A stretch of 64,000 bases of DNA from Mucilaginibacter aquaedulcis (GCF_030409325.1 NZ_JAUFPR010000003.1:496001-560000); one strand, 5' to 3'; counted from the stretch's first letter, positions 27,837-37,421 are shown. Numbers and translations are program-made. The notes: generated by a model from the sequence alone, not told the origin.

Positions 27837-27900
27837 GTTGGGGTGCGAGTTATGGATGACTGCCAACGTCTTGAACCTCGGATTACTTCCGGGGTTTTTA
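27837..27900 (+). ncRNA. Candidate leader RNA ending in a terminator, upstream of the first CCC gene
   Basis: A GTTGG/CCAAC hairpin (27837-27841 with 27863-27867) encloses GTGCGAGTTATG. It is followed by the stem AACCTCGG (27874-27881) / CCGGGGTT (27889-27896) and TTTATTTT. The second stem matches, with nearly the same bases, the terminator at 61550-61574. The order hairpin, terminator, small CCC gene is the same at both places. The first hairpin is a weaker match to the conserved-loop family than the copies at 28507 and 61502. Confidence 0.45.
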
Positions 27901-28024
27901 TTTTCTATAAGTGAAACTTTAACACCTCTGCGTTGTCGCATCGATACCTCCGCCCCAAATTAGTTAGCCGTAAGAAATAGCTCATTATTCCCTTGAGTTT
28001 TTAAATGACTTTAAACTCGAGCTA

Positions 28025-28227
28025 ATGGAAGATTTTTTTCATATCCTTCAATTGGAAATAAGCAAACAAACTCGTCCAGTGCATAAGATGGCACCGTCTA
28101 TTAAAATTATAGATTCAAAAATGGAAATGAAATGCTGTTGCGCTGAATCAAAGCGGTGTGTTATAAATTGATGCTCGAAAAATTTACCGTTTTTTTTGAA
28201 GAAAGATTACCCTTTGGTAAAAATTGA
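28025..28227 (+). pseudogene. Frameshifted copy of the small CCC-motif protein
   Basis: From ATG 28025 the frame reads MEDFFHILQLEISKQ, then PVHKMAPSIKIIDSKMEMK and CCC, and ends early at 28171. Shifted by one base loss near 28156, the family continuation CYKLMLEKFTVFFEERLPF appears and ends at 28227. Compared with the intact copy at 28558, the VHKM-P and KCCC blocks align exactly, so this is a recent frameshift in a member of the same family. Confidence 0.65.
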
Positions 28228-28506
28228 TAAGTGAATGTATTGGTCGGTATCAAACTCTCCGAACAATGATTCAATCAAATATCGGATTGAACATTGCGGC
28301 AGTAAAGTAAATACCACCACTCATAATGAGTATTAATCCCCAACTTGTAATGATTTTCCTTTTTATCTTCAAATCAGGTTTTATTATAAATTTTATATGG
28401 TTATGTGAGCAGCGAGAGCGACCGTAGCCAATTTCCACCTTCTCACTCCCGGCTAACGGAAATCTTCGGGGAGTAAAGTAAATTAAGTGTACTAATGTTT
28501 AATTCA
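28228..28506. other. Gap between CCC copies, with a possible degenerate hairpin
   Basis: No gene is seen. GTGAG (28405-28409) and CTCAC (28442-28446) enclose GCAGCGAGAGCGA, sharing the GCAGCGAG core of the conserved-loop hairpins. The loop is much longer, so this may be a decayed copy. Confidence 0.35.
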
Positions 28507-28539
28507 AAAACCTCCAAGCAGCGAGTGTAAGGAGGTTTT
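28507..28539 (+). ncRNA. Conserved-loop hairpin, copy A
   Basis: Stem AAAACCTCC (28507-28515) / GGAGGTTTT (28531-28539) with a 15-nt loop AAGCAGCGAGTGTAA, followed by ATTTTGAC. The loop differs at one base from copy C at 62343-62357. It ends 18 nt before the ATG of the intact CCC gene at 28558, so it could act as a leader element, or terminate a short upstream RNA. Confidence 0.65.
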
Positions 28540-28557
28540 ATTTTGACTTATTTTGTT

Positions 28558-28755
28558 ATGAACGATTATAAATATGACTTCCAGACCGACGTTGAAAAAC
28601 AAATTTGTAAAGTGCATAAGATGTCGCCATTAATTGCCGTCATTGACGGTCAAATACGAATGAAGTGCTGTTGCTTAGACTTTAAAATTAAATGTTATAA
28701 AATTATCATTGAATCACTATCTATGTATAAAAAAGATTATCCGGTAAAAGATTGA
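28558..28755 (+). CDS. Small CCC-motif protein, intact copy
   Basis: 65 residues from ATG 28558 (MNDYKYDFQTDVEKQICKVH). It carries the family pattern C17-x-VHKMSP, then MK-CCC at 37-39, then FKIKCYK with C46. Five cysteines and a histidine in so short a chain suggest metal binding or redox chemistry. No signal peptide or membrane helix is seen. Related copies lie at 28025 (broken) and 61664. Function unknown. A TTG start at 28543 would put the start inside the T-run after the hairpin, so I reject it. Confidence 0.6.
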   Translation: MNDYKYDFQTDVEKQICKVHKMSPLIAVIDGQIRMKCCCLDFKIKCYKIIIESLSMYKKDYPVKD

Positions 28756-28878
28756 GAGTAGTACATAAAAACGATGCGGACAGTGACAATATTATATAGC
28801 TGACACATTTGTTATTCCCATCTACTCATTTGTTATTTTGAAACATTCAATGATTAGAAGAGTTATTTCAGTGAAAGC

Positions 28879-28910
28879 GGATGTCAGGTTGATAACTGGC
28901 ATCCTTTTTT
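28879..28910 (+). terminator. Rho-independent terminator
   Basis: GGATGTCAG (28879-28887) pairs with CTGGCATCC (28896-28904), including one G-U pair, with an 8-nt loop and then TTTTTT. It lies 124 nt after the CCC gene at 28558-28755 and should end that transcript or a small RNA. Confidence 0.85.
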
Positions 28911-29050
28911 ATTGATTTTTATTCTTAAACTGTTGGTGTTTCAAACTCAGCATCCATATAATAAAACATAGCTGGGTTGACCTCCAAGAAAATGTCGAAC
29001 CTTGCTGTTCATTTTCTTACCGTACTCGTTCTGCCCTGAGGCATCTGGAC

Positions 29051-29218
29051 ATGCTGGAAAGCCGCGACCATGCACACATCAAATTTCAGCTTATGAATGA
29101 AAATACAAAAATGGAAATCCACTATGACAAGATCGTCATAGGTTACAAATATAATGACGATTACCTCATCATCGATGTCGCGGACTTTCCAAACACTGAT
29201 CAAACAGGGATGGGATGA
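29051..29218 (+). pseudogene. Unrecognised coding fragment joined to the exonuclease III remnant
   Basis: A coding-like frame reads SFSYRTRSALRHLDMLESRD, then HAHIKFQLMNENTKMEIHY, then KIVIGYKYNDDYLIIDVADF, and can be followed upstream to about 28985. It has no clear start and ends at 29218, inside the exonuclease fragment. I do not recognise it. Composition suggests a true but truncated gene whose 3' part was replaced by the downstream fragment in another frame. Confidence 0.4.
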
Positions 29219-29432
29219 TGCTGTCCGCAAACTTTATCCTGATGAACGCATCTATACTTTTTGGGACTACCTGCGTAATGCATACGGGCGGGATGCCGGG
29301 TTAAGGCTTGATCATTTTCTATTAAATGCAGATCTGAGTATCCGCTTAACTTCAGCCGGAGTGGATAAGCATGTGCGTGGCTGGGAACACAGCAGTGATC
29401 ATGCGCCGGTATGGATCGAGATTCAGGGATGA
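29181..29432 (+). pseudogene. xth: Exonuclease III, C-terminal fragment
   Basis: From about 29181 the frame reads RTFQTLIKQGWDDAVRKLYP, then ERIYTFWDYLRNAYGRDAGL, RLDHFLLNADL and WEHSSDHAPVWIE. These are the last 80 or so residues of XthA-type AP endonucleases, including the catalytic SDHAP histidine motif. The N-terminal two thirds, with the metal-binding glutamate, is absent. The fragment cannot be active. It lies directly before a UvrA2-type gene. Confidence 0.85.
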
Positions 29433-29472
29433 TTATCTGCAAACTTAGGTTGCTGTTTCCTGTTTAAAGTTC

Positions 29473-31995
29473 ATGACTAAAATTGACGAAGGGTTTAACG
29501 GCTTCGTTCGCGTGCGCGGAGCGCGCGAGCATAACCTCAAAAATATAAGTCTTGATATTCCCCGTGATGCGCTGGTCGTTTTTACAGGTATCTCGGGTTC
29601 GGGCAAATCTTCACTGGCTTTCGGTACTTTATATGCGGAGGCACAGCGCAGGTATCTGGAGTCAGTTTCGCCCTATGCCCGCCGTCTGTTCAATCAGATG
29701 GCGATCCCCGAGGTGGATGAGATCGAAGGACTGCCGCCGGCAGTAGCCCTGCAGCAGCAACGCGGTGCGGCAAGTACCCGGTCATCTGTGGGCAGCGTTA
29801 CGACCCTGTCTAATTTATTGCGCATGCTTTATTCCCGTGCCGGTGATTACCCATCCGGTCAAAGCATCATCTATGCCGAATCATTTTCTCCCAATACGCC
29901 GGAAGGTGCCTGTACAGAATGCCATGGTCTGGGCCGGGTTTATGAGATCACGGAAAAAACCATGGTTCCTGATGACAGCCTGAGCATCCGCCAGAAAGCT
30001 ATTGCTGCATGGCCCTCAGCCTGGCAGGGCCAGAACCAGCGTGATATTCTTACTACCCTGGGTTACAATATTGATATCCCCTGGAAAGACATTCCCCAAA
30101 AAGACAGGGACTGGATCCTGTTTACAGAAGAGCAGCCTGTGGTGCCCGTTTATTCGGGCTATACGCATGACGAAATTCAGCGCTTTATCAAAAGCAAGCG
30201 ACAGCCCGACTATATGGGCACGTTTACCGGCGCGCGCCGGTATGTCAGGCACACTTTTGCCAATACGCAGAGTGCCCTGATGAAAAAACGAGTTTCACAA
30301 TACATGATCAGCAGCGAATGTCCCGTTTGCAATGGAAAGCGTCTGCGGCAGGAATCCTTGTCGGTTAAATTCGCCGGTTATGATATTGCTGAACTGTCAA
30401 GGCTCGCCCTTGACAAGCTGGCGAAGATCTTCGCGCCCTACGCAACCGGTGAAGCAGTTGCTCTAAAAAAGATAGCGGCAGAACACCCTGAAAAAGTAGT
30501 GGTAGCCAAACGCATCGCCGAAGACTTCATCGCCCGCCTTCAGGTCATGCTTGATCTGGGTTTAGGATACCTGACCATCGAAAGAAGTACGCCGACTCTA
30601 TCTCCCGGAGAATTGCAGCGTCTTCGATTGGCTACACAGGTTCGCTCCAACCTTTTCGGGGTGGTATATGTTTTAGACGAACCTTCTGCCGGGCTTCACC
30701 CTGCCGATACTGAAGCACTATTAAGGGCGCTGGATAAACTGAAAGCTTCCGGCAATTCACTGTTTGTGGTCGAACATGAGATCGACGTGATCCGTCATGC
30801 CGACTGGATTGTCGATGTAGGACCTGCGGCCGGCGAAAAGGGCGGGCATATCCTGTACAGTGGTTTACCGGACGGCTTGCGGCATGTGAAGGAATCACTG
30901 ACCCGGCACTACATTTATGATGATGCGGCGAAAGTAGTCAGCGATCCGCGTATCCCGAAAGCCTGGCTGAAACTCGAAGGCATCACCCGGAATAATCTTT
31001 CTGGCCTGAATGCGGCTTTTCCTTTAGGGTTGCTGACAAGCGTGACAGGCGTCTCCGGATCAGGTAAAAGCAGTCTGGTCAGTCAGGTACTGGTAGAACT
31101 GGTTGCTGATCAGCTTGGTTTGCAGGTTGATATCACCGGTGAGACGGAAGCTGATCCCCTGGAGCAGGCTGAGGTACAAACCCTCTCCGGTCAGATCACG
31201 GACGGAATGAAAAACATCAAGCGATTGGTAGTGGTCGATCAGAAACCCATCGGCCGCACACCGCGTTCCAATCTGGCTACCTATACTGGCTTATTTGACC
31301 ACGTAAGGAAATTATTTGCAGCTACACCGGCGGCCAAAGCGAGAAAATTCGACGCTGGGCAATTTTCCTTCAATGTCGCTAAGGGCCGTTGCCCGCATTG
31401 CGAAGGCGAAGGGATGGTCATGGTGGAGCTGTTATTCCTCCCAAGCGTGTATACGCCCTGTCCGACCTGCAGCGGCACGCGCTATAACCGCAAAACGCTG
31501 GAAGTTAAATACAAGGACAGGAACATCGCCGAGGTGCTTGGGCTTACCGTTGATCAGGCGGCTGATTTCTTTGACGAGGAACCATCGGTCAGCCGGGCGC
31601 TGGAAGTGGTTCGTGAGGTCGGTCTAGGATATCTGCGGCTGGGCCAGCCGGCAACCGAATTGTCGGGCGGTGAAGCGCAGCGCATAAAACTGGCGACCGA
31701 ACTTCAGCGCGCCCAGCATGGGCAGACCCTGTATGTACTGGACGAACCGACGACCGGTTTGCATCCGTCGGACGTAGAACGCTTGCTGCTGCAATTGAAC
31801 CGACTTGTTGACGCAGGTAATTCCGTAATACTGGTAGAACACGATATGGAAGTGATCGCAGCCAGTGACTGGGTGATCGACATTGGCCCGGGCGCAGGTG
31901 AGGCAGGCGGAATGATAGTTGCAGAAGGCAAACCGGCCGATATCATTAAGAATAAACAAAGCCGTACGGCTCCATACCTGGCTAAACATTTATGA
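29473..31995 (+). CDS. UvrA-like ATPase, UvrA2 class
   Basis: 840 residues, about 100 shorter than housekeeping UvrA. Walker A motifs are at 39-47 (GISGSGKSS) and about 526-534 (GVSGSGKSS); signatures are [14 protein letters not shown] and [15 protein letters not shown]. Zinc-finger cysteines occur as [16 protein letters not shown], and CPHCEGEG with CPTCSGT near 640-668. The UvrB-binding domain that normally follows the first Walker region is missing, as in UvrA2 paralogs linked to DNA damage or DNA-binding drug tolerance. It likely binds damaged DNA without recruiting UvrB. It overlaps the DUF4385 gene by 4 nt. Base composition is clearly GC-richer than the chromosome to the left. Confidence 0.9.
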   Translation: MTKIDEGFNGFVRVRGAREHNLKNISLDIPRDALVVFTGISGSGKSSLAFGTLYAEAQRRYLESVSPYARRLFNQMAIPEVDEIEGLPPAVALQQQRGAASTRSSVGSVTTLSNLLRMLYSRAGDYPSGQSIIYAESFSPNTPEGACTECHGLGRVYEITEKTMVPDDSLSIRQKAIAAWPSAWQGQNQRDILTTLGYNIDIPWKDIPQKDRDWILFTEEQPVVPVYSGYTHDEIQRFIKSKRQPDYMGTFTGARRYVRHTFANTQSALMKKRVSQYMISSECPVCNGKRLRQESLSVKFAGYDIAELSRLALDKLAKIFAPYATGEAVALKKIAAEHPEKVVVAKRIAEDFIARLQVMLDLGLGYLTIERSTPTLSPGELQRLRLATQVRSNLFGVVYVLDEPSAGLHPADTEALLRALDKLKASGNSLFVVEHEIDVIRHADWIVDVGPAAGEKGGHILYSGLPDGLRHVKESLTRHYIYDDAAKVVSDPRIPKAWLKLEGITRNNLSGLNAAFPLGLLTSVTGVSGSGKSSLVSQVLVELVADQLGLQVDITGETEADPLEQAEVQTLSGQITDGMKNIKRLVVVDQKPIGRTPRSNLATYTGLFDHVRKLFAATPAAKARKFDAGQFSFNVAKGRCPHCEGEGMVMVELLFLPSVYTPCPTCSGTRYNRKTLEVKYKDRNIAEVLGLTVDQAADFFDEEPSVSRALEVVREVGLGYLRLGQPATELSGGEAQRIKLATELQRAQHGQTLYVLDEPTTGLHPSDVERLLLQLNRLVDAGNSVILVEHDMEVIAASDWVIDIGPGAGEAGGMIVAEGKPADIIKNKQSRTAPYLAKHL

Positions 31996-32477
31996 AACCG
32001 GACACGCCATCCTATTTAAACTTCAACAACGAAGCTTATGCCTGGAAACCGGATATTGATTATCGCCGGCATCCTGAGCTATATCGTGTCGGGAAAGGAG
32101 AACAAGGGGTATTGAGCTGTGAACCTTATAAAAGTGAGATCGGCCCACACTGGAGGTTTAAAGACGAGGCAATCGCGCAGGAAAGCAGCAAGAAAATCTA
32201 TCGTCAGTTTTTAGACTACCTGGCTAAAGGAGAGTTTGTCGGTGCCGATATAGCGAGCAAATATCTGCAAATGGGCTTTACGCGCGCAAGGCGTTATGCC
32301 AATTATAAAGGCGGCAGGAAATATGATGCGGCACACGATTACGCTCTAATGCCCAGGGGCACCGGTCAGGAAGAAAAAGCGAAAGCAGCCGCTGTCTTCT
32401 ATGCAGTCTGGAAGAAGGCAGAGCAAAATGAAACCTATTCGGCTATAAAGTCAGACTGGAAAAAAATGCGCGGTTAA
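31992..32477 (+). CDS. DUF4385 family protein
   Basis: 161 residues matching DUF4385 along its length: FNNEAYAWKPDIDYRRHPELYRVGKGEQGVL at the N-terminus (a continuous family block), PYKSEIGPHWRFKD, the helical middle FVGADIASKYLQMGFTRARRYANYKGGRKY, and a C-terminal AAVFYAVWKKAE. The start overlaps the UvrA2 stop (ATGA), so the two are translationally coupled. Function is not established; the coupling points to nucleic acid damage response. Confidence 0.85.
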   Translation: MKPDTPSYLNFNNEAYAWKPDIDYRRHPELYRVGKGEQGVLSCEPYKSEIGPHWRFKDEAIAQESSKKIYRQFLDYLAKGEFVGADIASKYLQMGFTRARRYANYKGGRKYDAAHDYALMPRGTGQEEKAKAAAVFYAVWKKAEQNETYSAIKSDWKKMRG

Positions 32478-32645
32478 TCCGGTTTTCCGCATTAAACAGG
32501 TCGGACAAAATTATATTTATAGAAAACACTGACGTGGCGGCTAAGGATGTTCGCGGCTCAGAACATAACATTGACCATGCTCCCGCTGGATCTAACTGAT
32601 GGTTTTAAAAAGCAGCCCGGTGACAAGGCTACTTTAACTTCGTTG

Positions 32646-33148
32646 TTATTTCAGTTTAGCTTCGATCGCTTCGATCTGCATCAGGTGGTGTTTCAGCGTC
32701 GGCAGCATTGCCTGGGCGAAAGCTTTCACAGCCGGATCTTTGCCGGTGGTGGCGTAGTTTTCGAAAACTTCAACCGTATTGCGATGGCCGCTGACCATTC
32801 CGTGTACGTACAGCTGATCAAAATTACTGCCGGCATTTTTCAGCATCAGGTCGGGTTGGATACCGCCGGTCGCGGCAGCCGGTAAGGAGATGCTTATACG
32901 TTTGGCCAGTTGTAACAGCTTTTGTTCTGCTTCACCATGGTCTTTAACCATCATCTGGCCGAACATTTTAACGTCGGCCCGCAGGGCTTTCTGCGCGGCC
33001 AGATTTCCTGCGCTCGCTTCCTGCAGGTTTTTGATGCTGGCTACGATCAGGAAATGTTTCGCCGTGGTGTCCGGATCGGGCTGCGGGATCTGCGCTTTGG
33101 CACTTAATCCGGCAAGGCACAGGATATGAGGATGAATGTGTTTTTCAT
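32646..33148 (-). pseudogene. DUF4142 protein gene with frameshift in the signal peptide
   Basis: From ATG 33148 the frame begins MKNTFIL but stops after 14 codons. One frame over, the signal peptide ILCLAGLSAKAQ continues into TAKHFLIVASIKNLQEASAG and ALRADVKMFGQMMVKDHGEA, then the rest of DUF4142 to 32646. A single small indel near 33125 explains the break. DUF4142 proteins are periplasmic, four-helix, ferritin-like proteins of unknown activity that accumulate in stress-gene islands. It could also be a sequencing error or phase-variable switch. Confidence 0.75.
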
Positions 33149-33160
33149 AGTGTTTTTAGC

Positions 33161-34171
33161 TTATGGCATGCCGACACCGCCGGATGAACCGTAGATCTGC
33201 CCGGTTGCAAAGCTGGCATCAGCAGCGGCTAATTGTACATAGATAGAAGCTAACTCGGCGGGCTGGCCGGGTCTGCCCAGCATCGTCCAGCTGCCGAACA
33301 TCTGTTGTTTTTCAGGCTGCGCGCCGCCACTGATCTGCAAGGCCGTCCAGACCGGTCCGGGAGCCACGCCATTGACGCGGATACCTTTCGGGCCGAGTTG
33401 TTTGGCCAGCGATTTTACGTAATTCATGGTCGCAGCTTTGGTTTGCGCATAAGCATAAAGGTCCGGCGAGGGGTCATAAGCCTGCTCAGAGGTAGTACCA
33501 ATAATGGCCGATCCTGCAGGTAAATGAGGAAGCGCGGCTTTGATGATCCAAAAGGGTGCGTAGATATTGGTTTTCATGGTCGCATCGAACTCTTCGGTCG
33601 TCAGGTCGGCGATAGAGACGACTGACTGCTGGCGGCCGGCATTATTAACGATGATGTCCAGTCCGCCCAGGGCGGTGACAGCTTTTTGCACCAGTGTTTT
33701 GCAGAAGTCTTCGCTGCGCAGGTCGCCGGGAACCGCAACCGCTTTGCGGCCTTCCTTTTTGATCAATGCGATAACTTCCTGCGCGTCCTGTTCTTCGCTG
33801 GGGTAATAGTTGATCACCACATCCGCGCCTTCGCGGGCGTAAGCGATAGCAGCTGCGCGACCCATACCGGAATCGCCGCCGGTAATCAAAGCCTTTCGGC
33901 CCATCAAACGGCCTGAGCCTTTATAGCTGGTTTCGCCGCAGTCAGGAATTGGGTCCATTTTGCTTTGCAGGCCCGGCCAGGGTTGCGGCTGGCTTTTGTA
34001 AGGCGGTTTGGGATAAAGTTTGGTAGGGTCGCTGATTTTTGCAGGACCATCGGCAATTGCCTTGTTGCTAGTACCGGTTGCGGCCAATGCAGGTGATACT
34101 GCGGCGGCGGCCAGGGTGGCACCGAGCCCGGCGACGACCTGCCGCCGGGTGATTTTATTTTCTTCGTTCAT
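33161..34171 (-). CDS. Tat-exported short-chain dehydrogenase (general stress protein 39 type)
   Basis: 336 residues: an N-terminal twin-arginine signal (TRRQVVAGLGATLAAAAVSP), then an SDR domain with TGGDSGMGR as the cofactor glycine motif, NNAG, catalytic Ser in IIGTTSE, and YAYAQTK as the YxxxK motif. It belongs to the YdaD/YhxD general-stress branch of SDRs (PPYKSQPQPWPGLQSKMDP start). It should reduce an unknown carbonyl using NAD(P)H. The Tat signal suggests export of the folded, cofactor-loaded enzyme. It starts 12 nt after the DUF4142 gene upstream, in one operon. Confidence 0.9.
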   Translation of the reverse strand: MNEENKITRRQVVAGLGATLAAAAVSPALAATGTSNKAIADGPAKISDPTKLYPKPPYKSQPQPWPGLQSKMDPIPDCGETSYKGSGRLMGRKALITGGDSGMGRAAAIAYAREGADVVINYYPSEEQDAQEVIALIKKEGRKAVAVPGDLRSEDFCKTLVQKAVTALGGLDIIVNNAGRQQSVVSIADLTTEEFDATMKTNIYAPFWIIKAALPHLPAGSAIIGTTSEQAYDPSPDLYAYAQTKAATMNYVKSLAKQLGPKGIRVNGVAPGPVWTALQISGGAQPEKQQMFGSWTMLGRPGQPAELASIYVQLAAADASFATGQIYGSSGGVGMP

Positions 34172-34182
34172 CGGTTCTTGTT

Positions 34183-34752
34183 TTAAGCGCCCAACTCTTT
34201 TAAGATCCGGCTGGTAATGGCTACGTGTTCTTTAAAAACGGCTAAGGATAAAGTCGCCAGGTGCCTGCCCTGGTTTTCAGCGGCTCCGGCCATTTTTCCT
34301 TTGCTGATATAATTCTGAGCCAGGTCGCGTAGAAACTCATGGTTTTCTAATTGCGCCTTGATGTAGGCTTTGTCAAACTCAGGGCCGGCCGGGGTTGATT
34401 TAATTTTTTCCAGTGTGGCTTTTGCTTTGGCATCCATCGGCGGTACCGGTGTGCCCAGGTCTTTTAGCACGCCAGTTACAGCAATTGCCTCGCCCAATTC
34501 AAATCCTGCAAATTCTTTTGCGTTTTTGTTCATGGCTTTACCAACCGCGATCTGGCTGGTGGCCAGTGATAATTCAGCGGGGCCTATCACTCCCATACGG
34601 AATTCTTTTTCATTAGCGGCCATCGGACTGCCGGGGGCTACTGCCGCTTCGGCATCGAAAGATTGCAGCAGGCTGCCTGCTATAGTCAGGCCTGCGCTCA
34701 GCGCTACTGATTTTTTAATAAAATCCCGGCGTGGGGTGGTGTTGTTTTCCAT
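34183..34752 (-). CDS. DUF4142 family protein with Tat-like signal
   Basis: 189 residues. The N-terminus TPRRDFIKKSVALSAGLTIA is a twin-arginine-type signal, unusual for DUF4142, which more often has a lipoprotein signal. The rest is four-helical: MGVIGPAELSLATSQIAVGK, AKEFAGFELGEAIAVTGVLK, FDKAYIKAQLENHEFLRDLA, and a C-terminal FKEHVAITSRILKELG. It lies directly before the Tat-exported SDR, and the two probably work in the same compartment. Confidence 0.83.
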   Translation of the reverse strand: MENNTTPRRDFIKKSVALSAGLTIAGSLLQSFDAEAAVAPGSPMAANEKEFRMGVIGPAELSLATSQIAVGKAMNKNAKEFAGFELGEAIAVTGVLKDLGTPVPPMDAKAKATLEKIKSTPAGPEFDKAYIKAQLENHEFLRDLAQNYISKGKMAGAAENQGRHLATLSLAVFKEHVAITSRILKELGA

Positions 34753-34791
34753 GTTTATTTTTGTTTAATGATGTTTTGTTGTTGAGGGAAG

Positions 34792-36003
34792 TTAGTTCTC
34801 TATTTTGATGGGTTCATCTTCGTTTTTGGTAGTTTTTCGCTGCTCCCATGGTTTAAGTACTACTTTTACGCAGTCTTCTTCCTTGTTATTAAAGATTTCG
34901 TAACCATGGGTAACTTCGCTTAAAGGCAAGGTGTGGGTAATGATATCGTCAAGTACCACTTTTTCAGCTTTAACCAGTTCGATCAGGTGATCGATATAAT
35001 TCAATACCGGTGCCTGGCCCATTTTCAGGGTGATGCCTTTGTCAAAGGCACGGTGCAGCGGGAAGTTGTCATAGGTAGAGCCGTAAACACCCATAATGGA
35101 AACGGTACCCATCCGACGCACGGCCTTCAAAGCCATATCCAATACTTTCATGCTGCCTGCTTCGAAATTAAAGAGGGCTTTGGCCTTGTCCAGCAGGTCA
35201 CGTTCAGGTTCGAAGCCAACGGCATCCACACAAACATCGGCACCACGGCCACCGGTCATGGCGCGGATAGCTTCCACCACATCTACTTCATGCGGATTGA
35301 GCGTTTCTACTTTGTTAACGGTTTTGGCTTTTTCTAAACGGTAGTTGAGCGGATCGATAGCGATTACGCGGCTTGCGCCGTTTAACCAGGCGGCTTTCTG
35401 TGCCATCAGGCCAACAGGGCCGGAACCAAATATAGCAACAACCTCGCCGCCTTTTAATTGCGCCCAGTCAATAGCTGACCAGCCGGTCGGGAAAATATCG
35501 GTCAGGAACAGTACCTGCTCATCGGTCATGTTTTCCGGTACGACGCGCGGGCTGATGTCAGCGTAAGGCACACGTACGTATTCGGCTTGGCCGCCTGAAT
35601 AACCGCCATACAGATCGGTATAACCAAATAATGCAGCACCTTTGTTGTCCGCCATGTCGCCTTCAGGTCCGTAATGTTTATAGTTGGAGTTCTCACACGC
35701 AGGGGAGGCTTCATGCTGGCAGAAGAAGCAATGACCGCAGGAGATCGGGAACGGGACAACCACGCGATCGCCTTTCTTCAGATTCTTCACGCCTTTGCCA
35801 ACTTCTTCGACAATGCCCATAAACTCATGACCCATGACCATGGGTTTGGTTTGCGGGACGCCGCCGCTCAGGATATGCAGGTCAGAGCCACAGATCGCGG
35901 TAGAGGTAACTTTTAATATAACATCCGTGTCCTGTTCCAGGCGCGGATCTTCAACGGTATCATAGCGGATATCGCCGGGTTTGTGGAATACTGCTGCTTT
36001 CAT
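34792..36003 (-). CDS. Zinc-dependent alcohol/formaldehyde dehydrogenase-like enzyme
   Basis: 403 residues of the medium-chain dehydrogenase family. The catalytic zinc ligands are C38 in TAICGSD and the GHE motif (GHEFMGIVEEVG). The structural zinc set CGHCFFC..C follows near 92-107. The NAD site reads VVAIFGSGPVGLM. Length and the SACENSNYKHYG insertion fit the glutathione-independent formaldehyde dehydrogenase branch. It precedes the DUF4142/SDR pair by 39 nt and may head their operon. Substrate unproven. Confidence 0.88.
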   Translation of the reverse strand: MKAAVFHKPGDIRYDTVEDPRLEQDTDVILKVTSTAICGSDLHILSGGVPQTKPMVMGHEFMGIVEEVGKGVKNLKKGDRVVVPFPISCGHCFFCQHEASPACENSNYKHYGPEGDMADNKGAALFGYTDLYGGYSGGQAEYVRVPYADISPRVVPENMTDEQVLFLTDIFPTGWSAIDWAQLKGGEVVAIFGSGPVGLMAQKAAWLNGASRVIAIDPLNYRLEKAKTVNKVETLNPHEVDVVEAIRAMTGGRGADVCVDAVGFEPERDLLDKAKALFNFEAGSMKVLDMALKAVRRMGTVSIMGVYGSTYDNFPLHRAFDKGITLKMGQAPVLNYIDHLIELVKAEKVVLDDIITHTLPLSEVTHGYEIFNNKEEDCVKVVLKPWEQRKTTKNEDEPIKIEN

Positions 36004-36233
36004 AGTAAGTTTTGATGTCTTTAAGGAACAGGGCTTGAGGCTTATAGTTTGGGCTGTATTTAAATAAAAATTATATTTTTTAACTTATTTTTAAACCCCA
36101 GCCCTTCACAGGCATTTCTGCAACATCTGCCGTAAAGTCACCCTGAAACAATTTGTGCTTTGGATTGCTATTCTATTAGCCATCTCTTTTTTCCCACTCT
36201 TCACGGTTTAGGAGTTAAGATAAACTTTTAAAC

Positions 36234-37421
36234 ATGGAAGCCCTACATGACCCCGCCGCACAAGTTGCCGCATTGACCGCAGAAGTTAAAAGACCGCAAT
36301 ACCCGGAATACAAAGCAAAAATACTTTCGGAGGACAGGCAGTACCAGGAAAGCCAGGTGCGCTTCCGGACACTTTTTGAAGCATCGCGGCTGGGGAATAA
36401 GATTATTTCTTGCGAACTGAAGATCCTGCAGGCCAACCCAGCTATGGTGGAACTGCTTGGCTACGAAAACAAGGAAGAAATTATCGGCACGGCGATCTTT
36501 GATTATGTACCTAAAGATTGCCATAAGGACTGGCGTTTTTTGCAGGAAAAGCTGTGGCAGCGCTCGACACCCTCATTCAGCCTAGAAACCTGTCTGCAGC
36601 GCCGGGACGGTAGCAAGATCTGGTGCCAGGTCACCTCTATTCTTTTTCCCGACCAAGGGGGAACGCTGGGTTATACCATCATCGAGGACATCACTGAAAA
36701 ATATAATCTTCGCATACAAAAAGAAGAATTCATCAGTGTTGCGAGTCATGAACTGAAAACACCGATCACCAGCCTGCAGGCGACCTTACAGGTTGTCAGC
36801 CGGATGATCGCCGGTAGCGGTGAGATCACGGATAACCTGAAAAAGCTGATGGCGAGCGCGGAGCGGCATACGACCAAGCTGAACCATCTGGTCGGCGACC
36901 TGCTCAACTCAACCAAGATCGATAATGGGCAACTGACTTTAAACACCACTTTATTTACTTTGGCCGACGTGATTGACGGCTGTTGCAGCCATATCCAGCT
37001 GGAAGGAAAATACCATATCAAATATGAAGGCAACCATTCGCCAAAGGTCGTTGCCGACCAGCATAAGATCGGCCAAGTACTGATCAATTTTGTGAATAAT
37101 GCGGTCAAGTACGCGCCGGAGTCGAACGAGCTTGTCGTGCGGGTGGAAAAACTTGAACACTGCACAAAGGTAGCTGTGATCGATAAAGGCCAGGGCATTC
37201 CGCCGGAAAGCGCGGCTAAGATATTTGAGCGTTATTACCGGGTGGAAGAATATAAGCAACGGGCATCCGGTTTAGGGCTGGGGCTTTATATCTGCGCTAA
37301 TATTATCCGCCAGCATGGTGGGGAAATCGGCGTGGAAACCGAACCGGGTAAAGGCTCTGCATTTTGGTTCACTATACCTGATAATGCTAAAATGGTTTAC
37401 CACGTGCAGGAAAAAAACTAA
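36234..37421 (+). CDS. PAS-domain sensor histidine kinase (soluble)
   Basis: 395 residues without membrane helices: a PAS domain at about 40-155 (FRTLFEASRLGNKIISCELK..ITEKYNL), HisKA with phosphoacceptor H172 (FISVASHELKTPITS), and HATPase_c with the N box LINFVNNAVKYAP, G1 DKGQGIP and G2 GLGLGLYI. It is divergent from the dehydrogenase gene, with no adjacent response regulator, so it is an orphan kinase. GH130 and DUF3891 genes follow on the same strand (32-nt gap). Confidence 0.9.
   Translation: MEALHDPAAQVAALTAEVKRPQYPEYKAKILSEDRQYQESQVRFRTLFEASRLGNKIISCELKILQANPAMVELLGYENKEEIIGTAIFDYVPKDCHKDWRFLQEKLWQRSTPSFSLETCLQRRDGSKIWCQVTSILFPDQGGTLGYTIIEDITEKYNLRIQKEEFISVASHELKTPITSLQATLQVVSRMIAGSGEITDNLKKLMASAERHTTKLNHLVGDLLNSTKIDNGQLTLNTTLFTLADVIDGCCSHIQLEGKYHIKYEGNHSPKVVADQHKIGQVLINFVNNAVKYAPESNELVVRVEKLEHCTKVAVIDKGQGIPPESAAKIFERYYRVEEYKQRASGLGLGLYICANIIRQHGGEIGVETEPGKGSAFWFTIPDNAKMVYHVQEKN

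Noticed and set aside
29552-31989. Several long frames on both strands inside the UvrA2 gene
   Set aside because: GC-rich coding DNA gives long spurious frames; none has motifs, and UvrA2 explains the region.
34933-35916. Plus-strand frames opposite the zinc dehydrogenase
   Set aside because: Antisense shadows of a well-supported gene with low-complexity translations.
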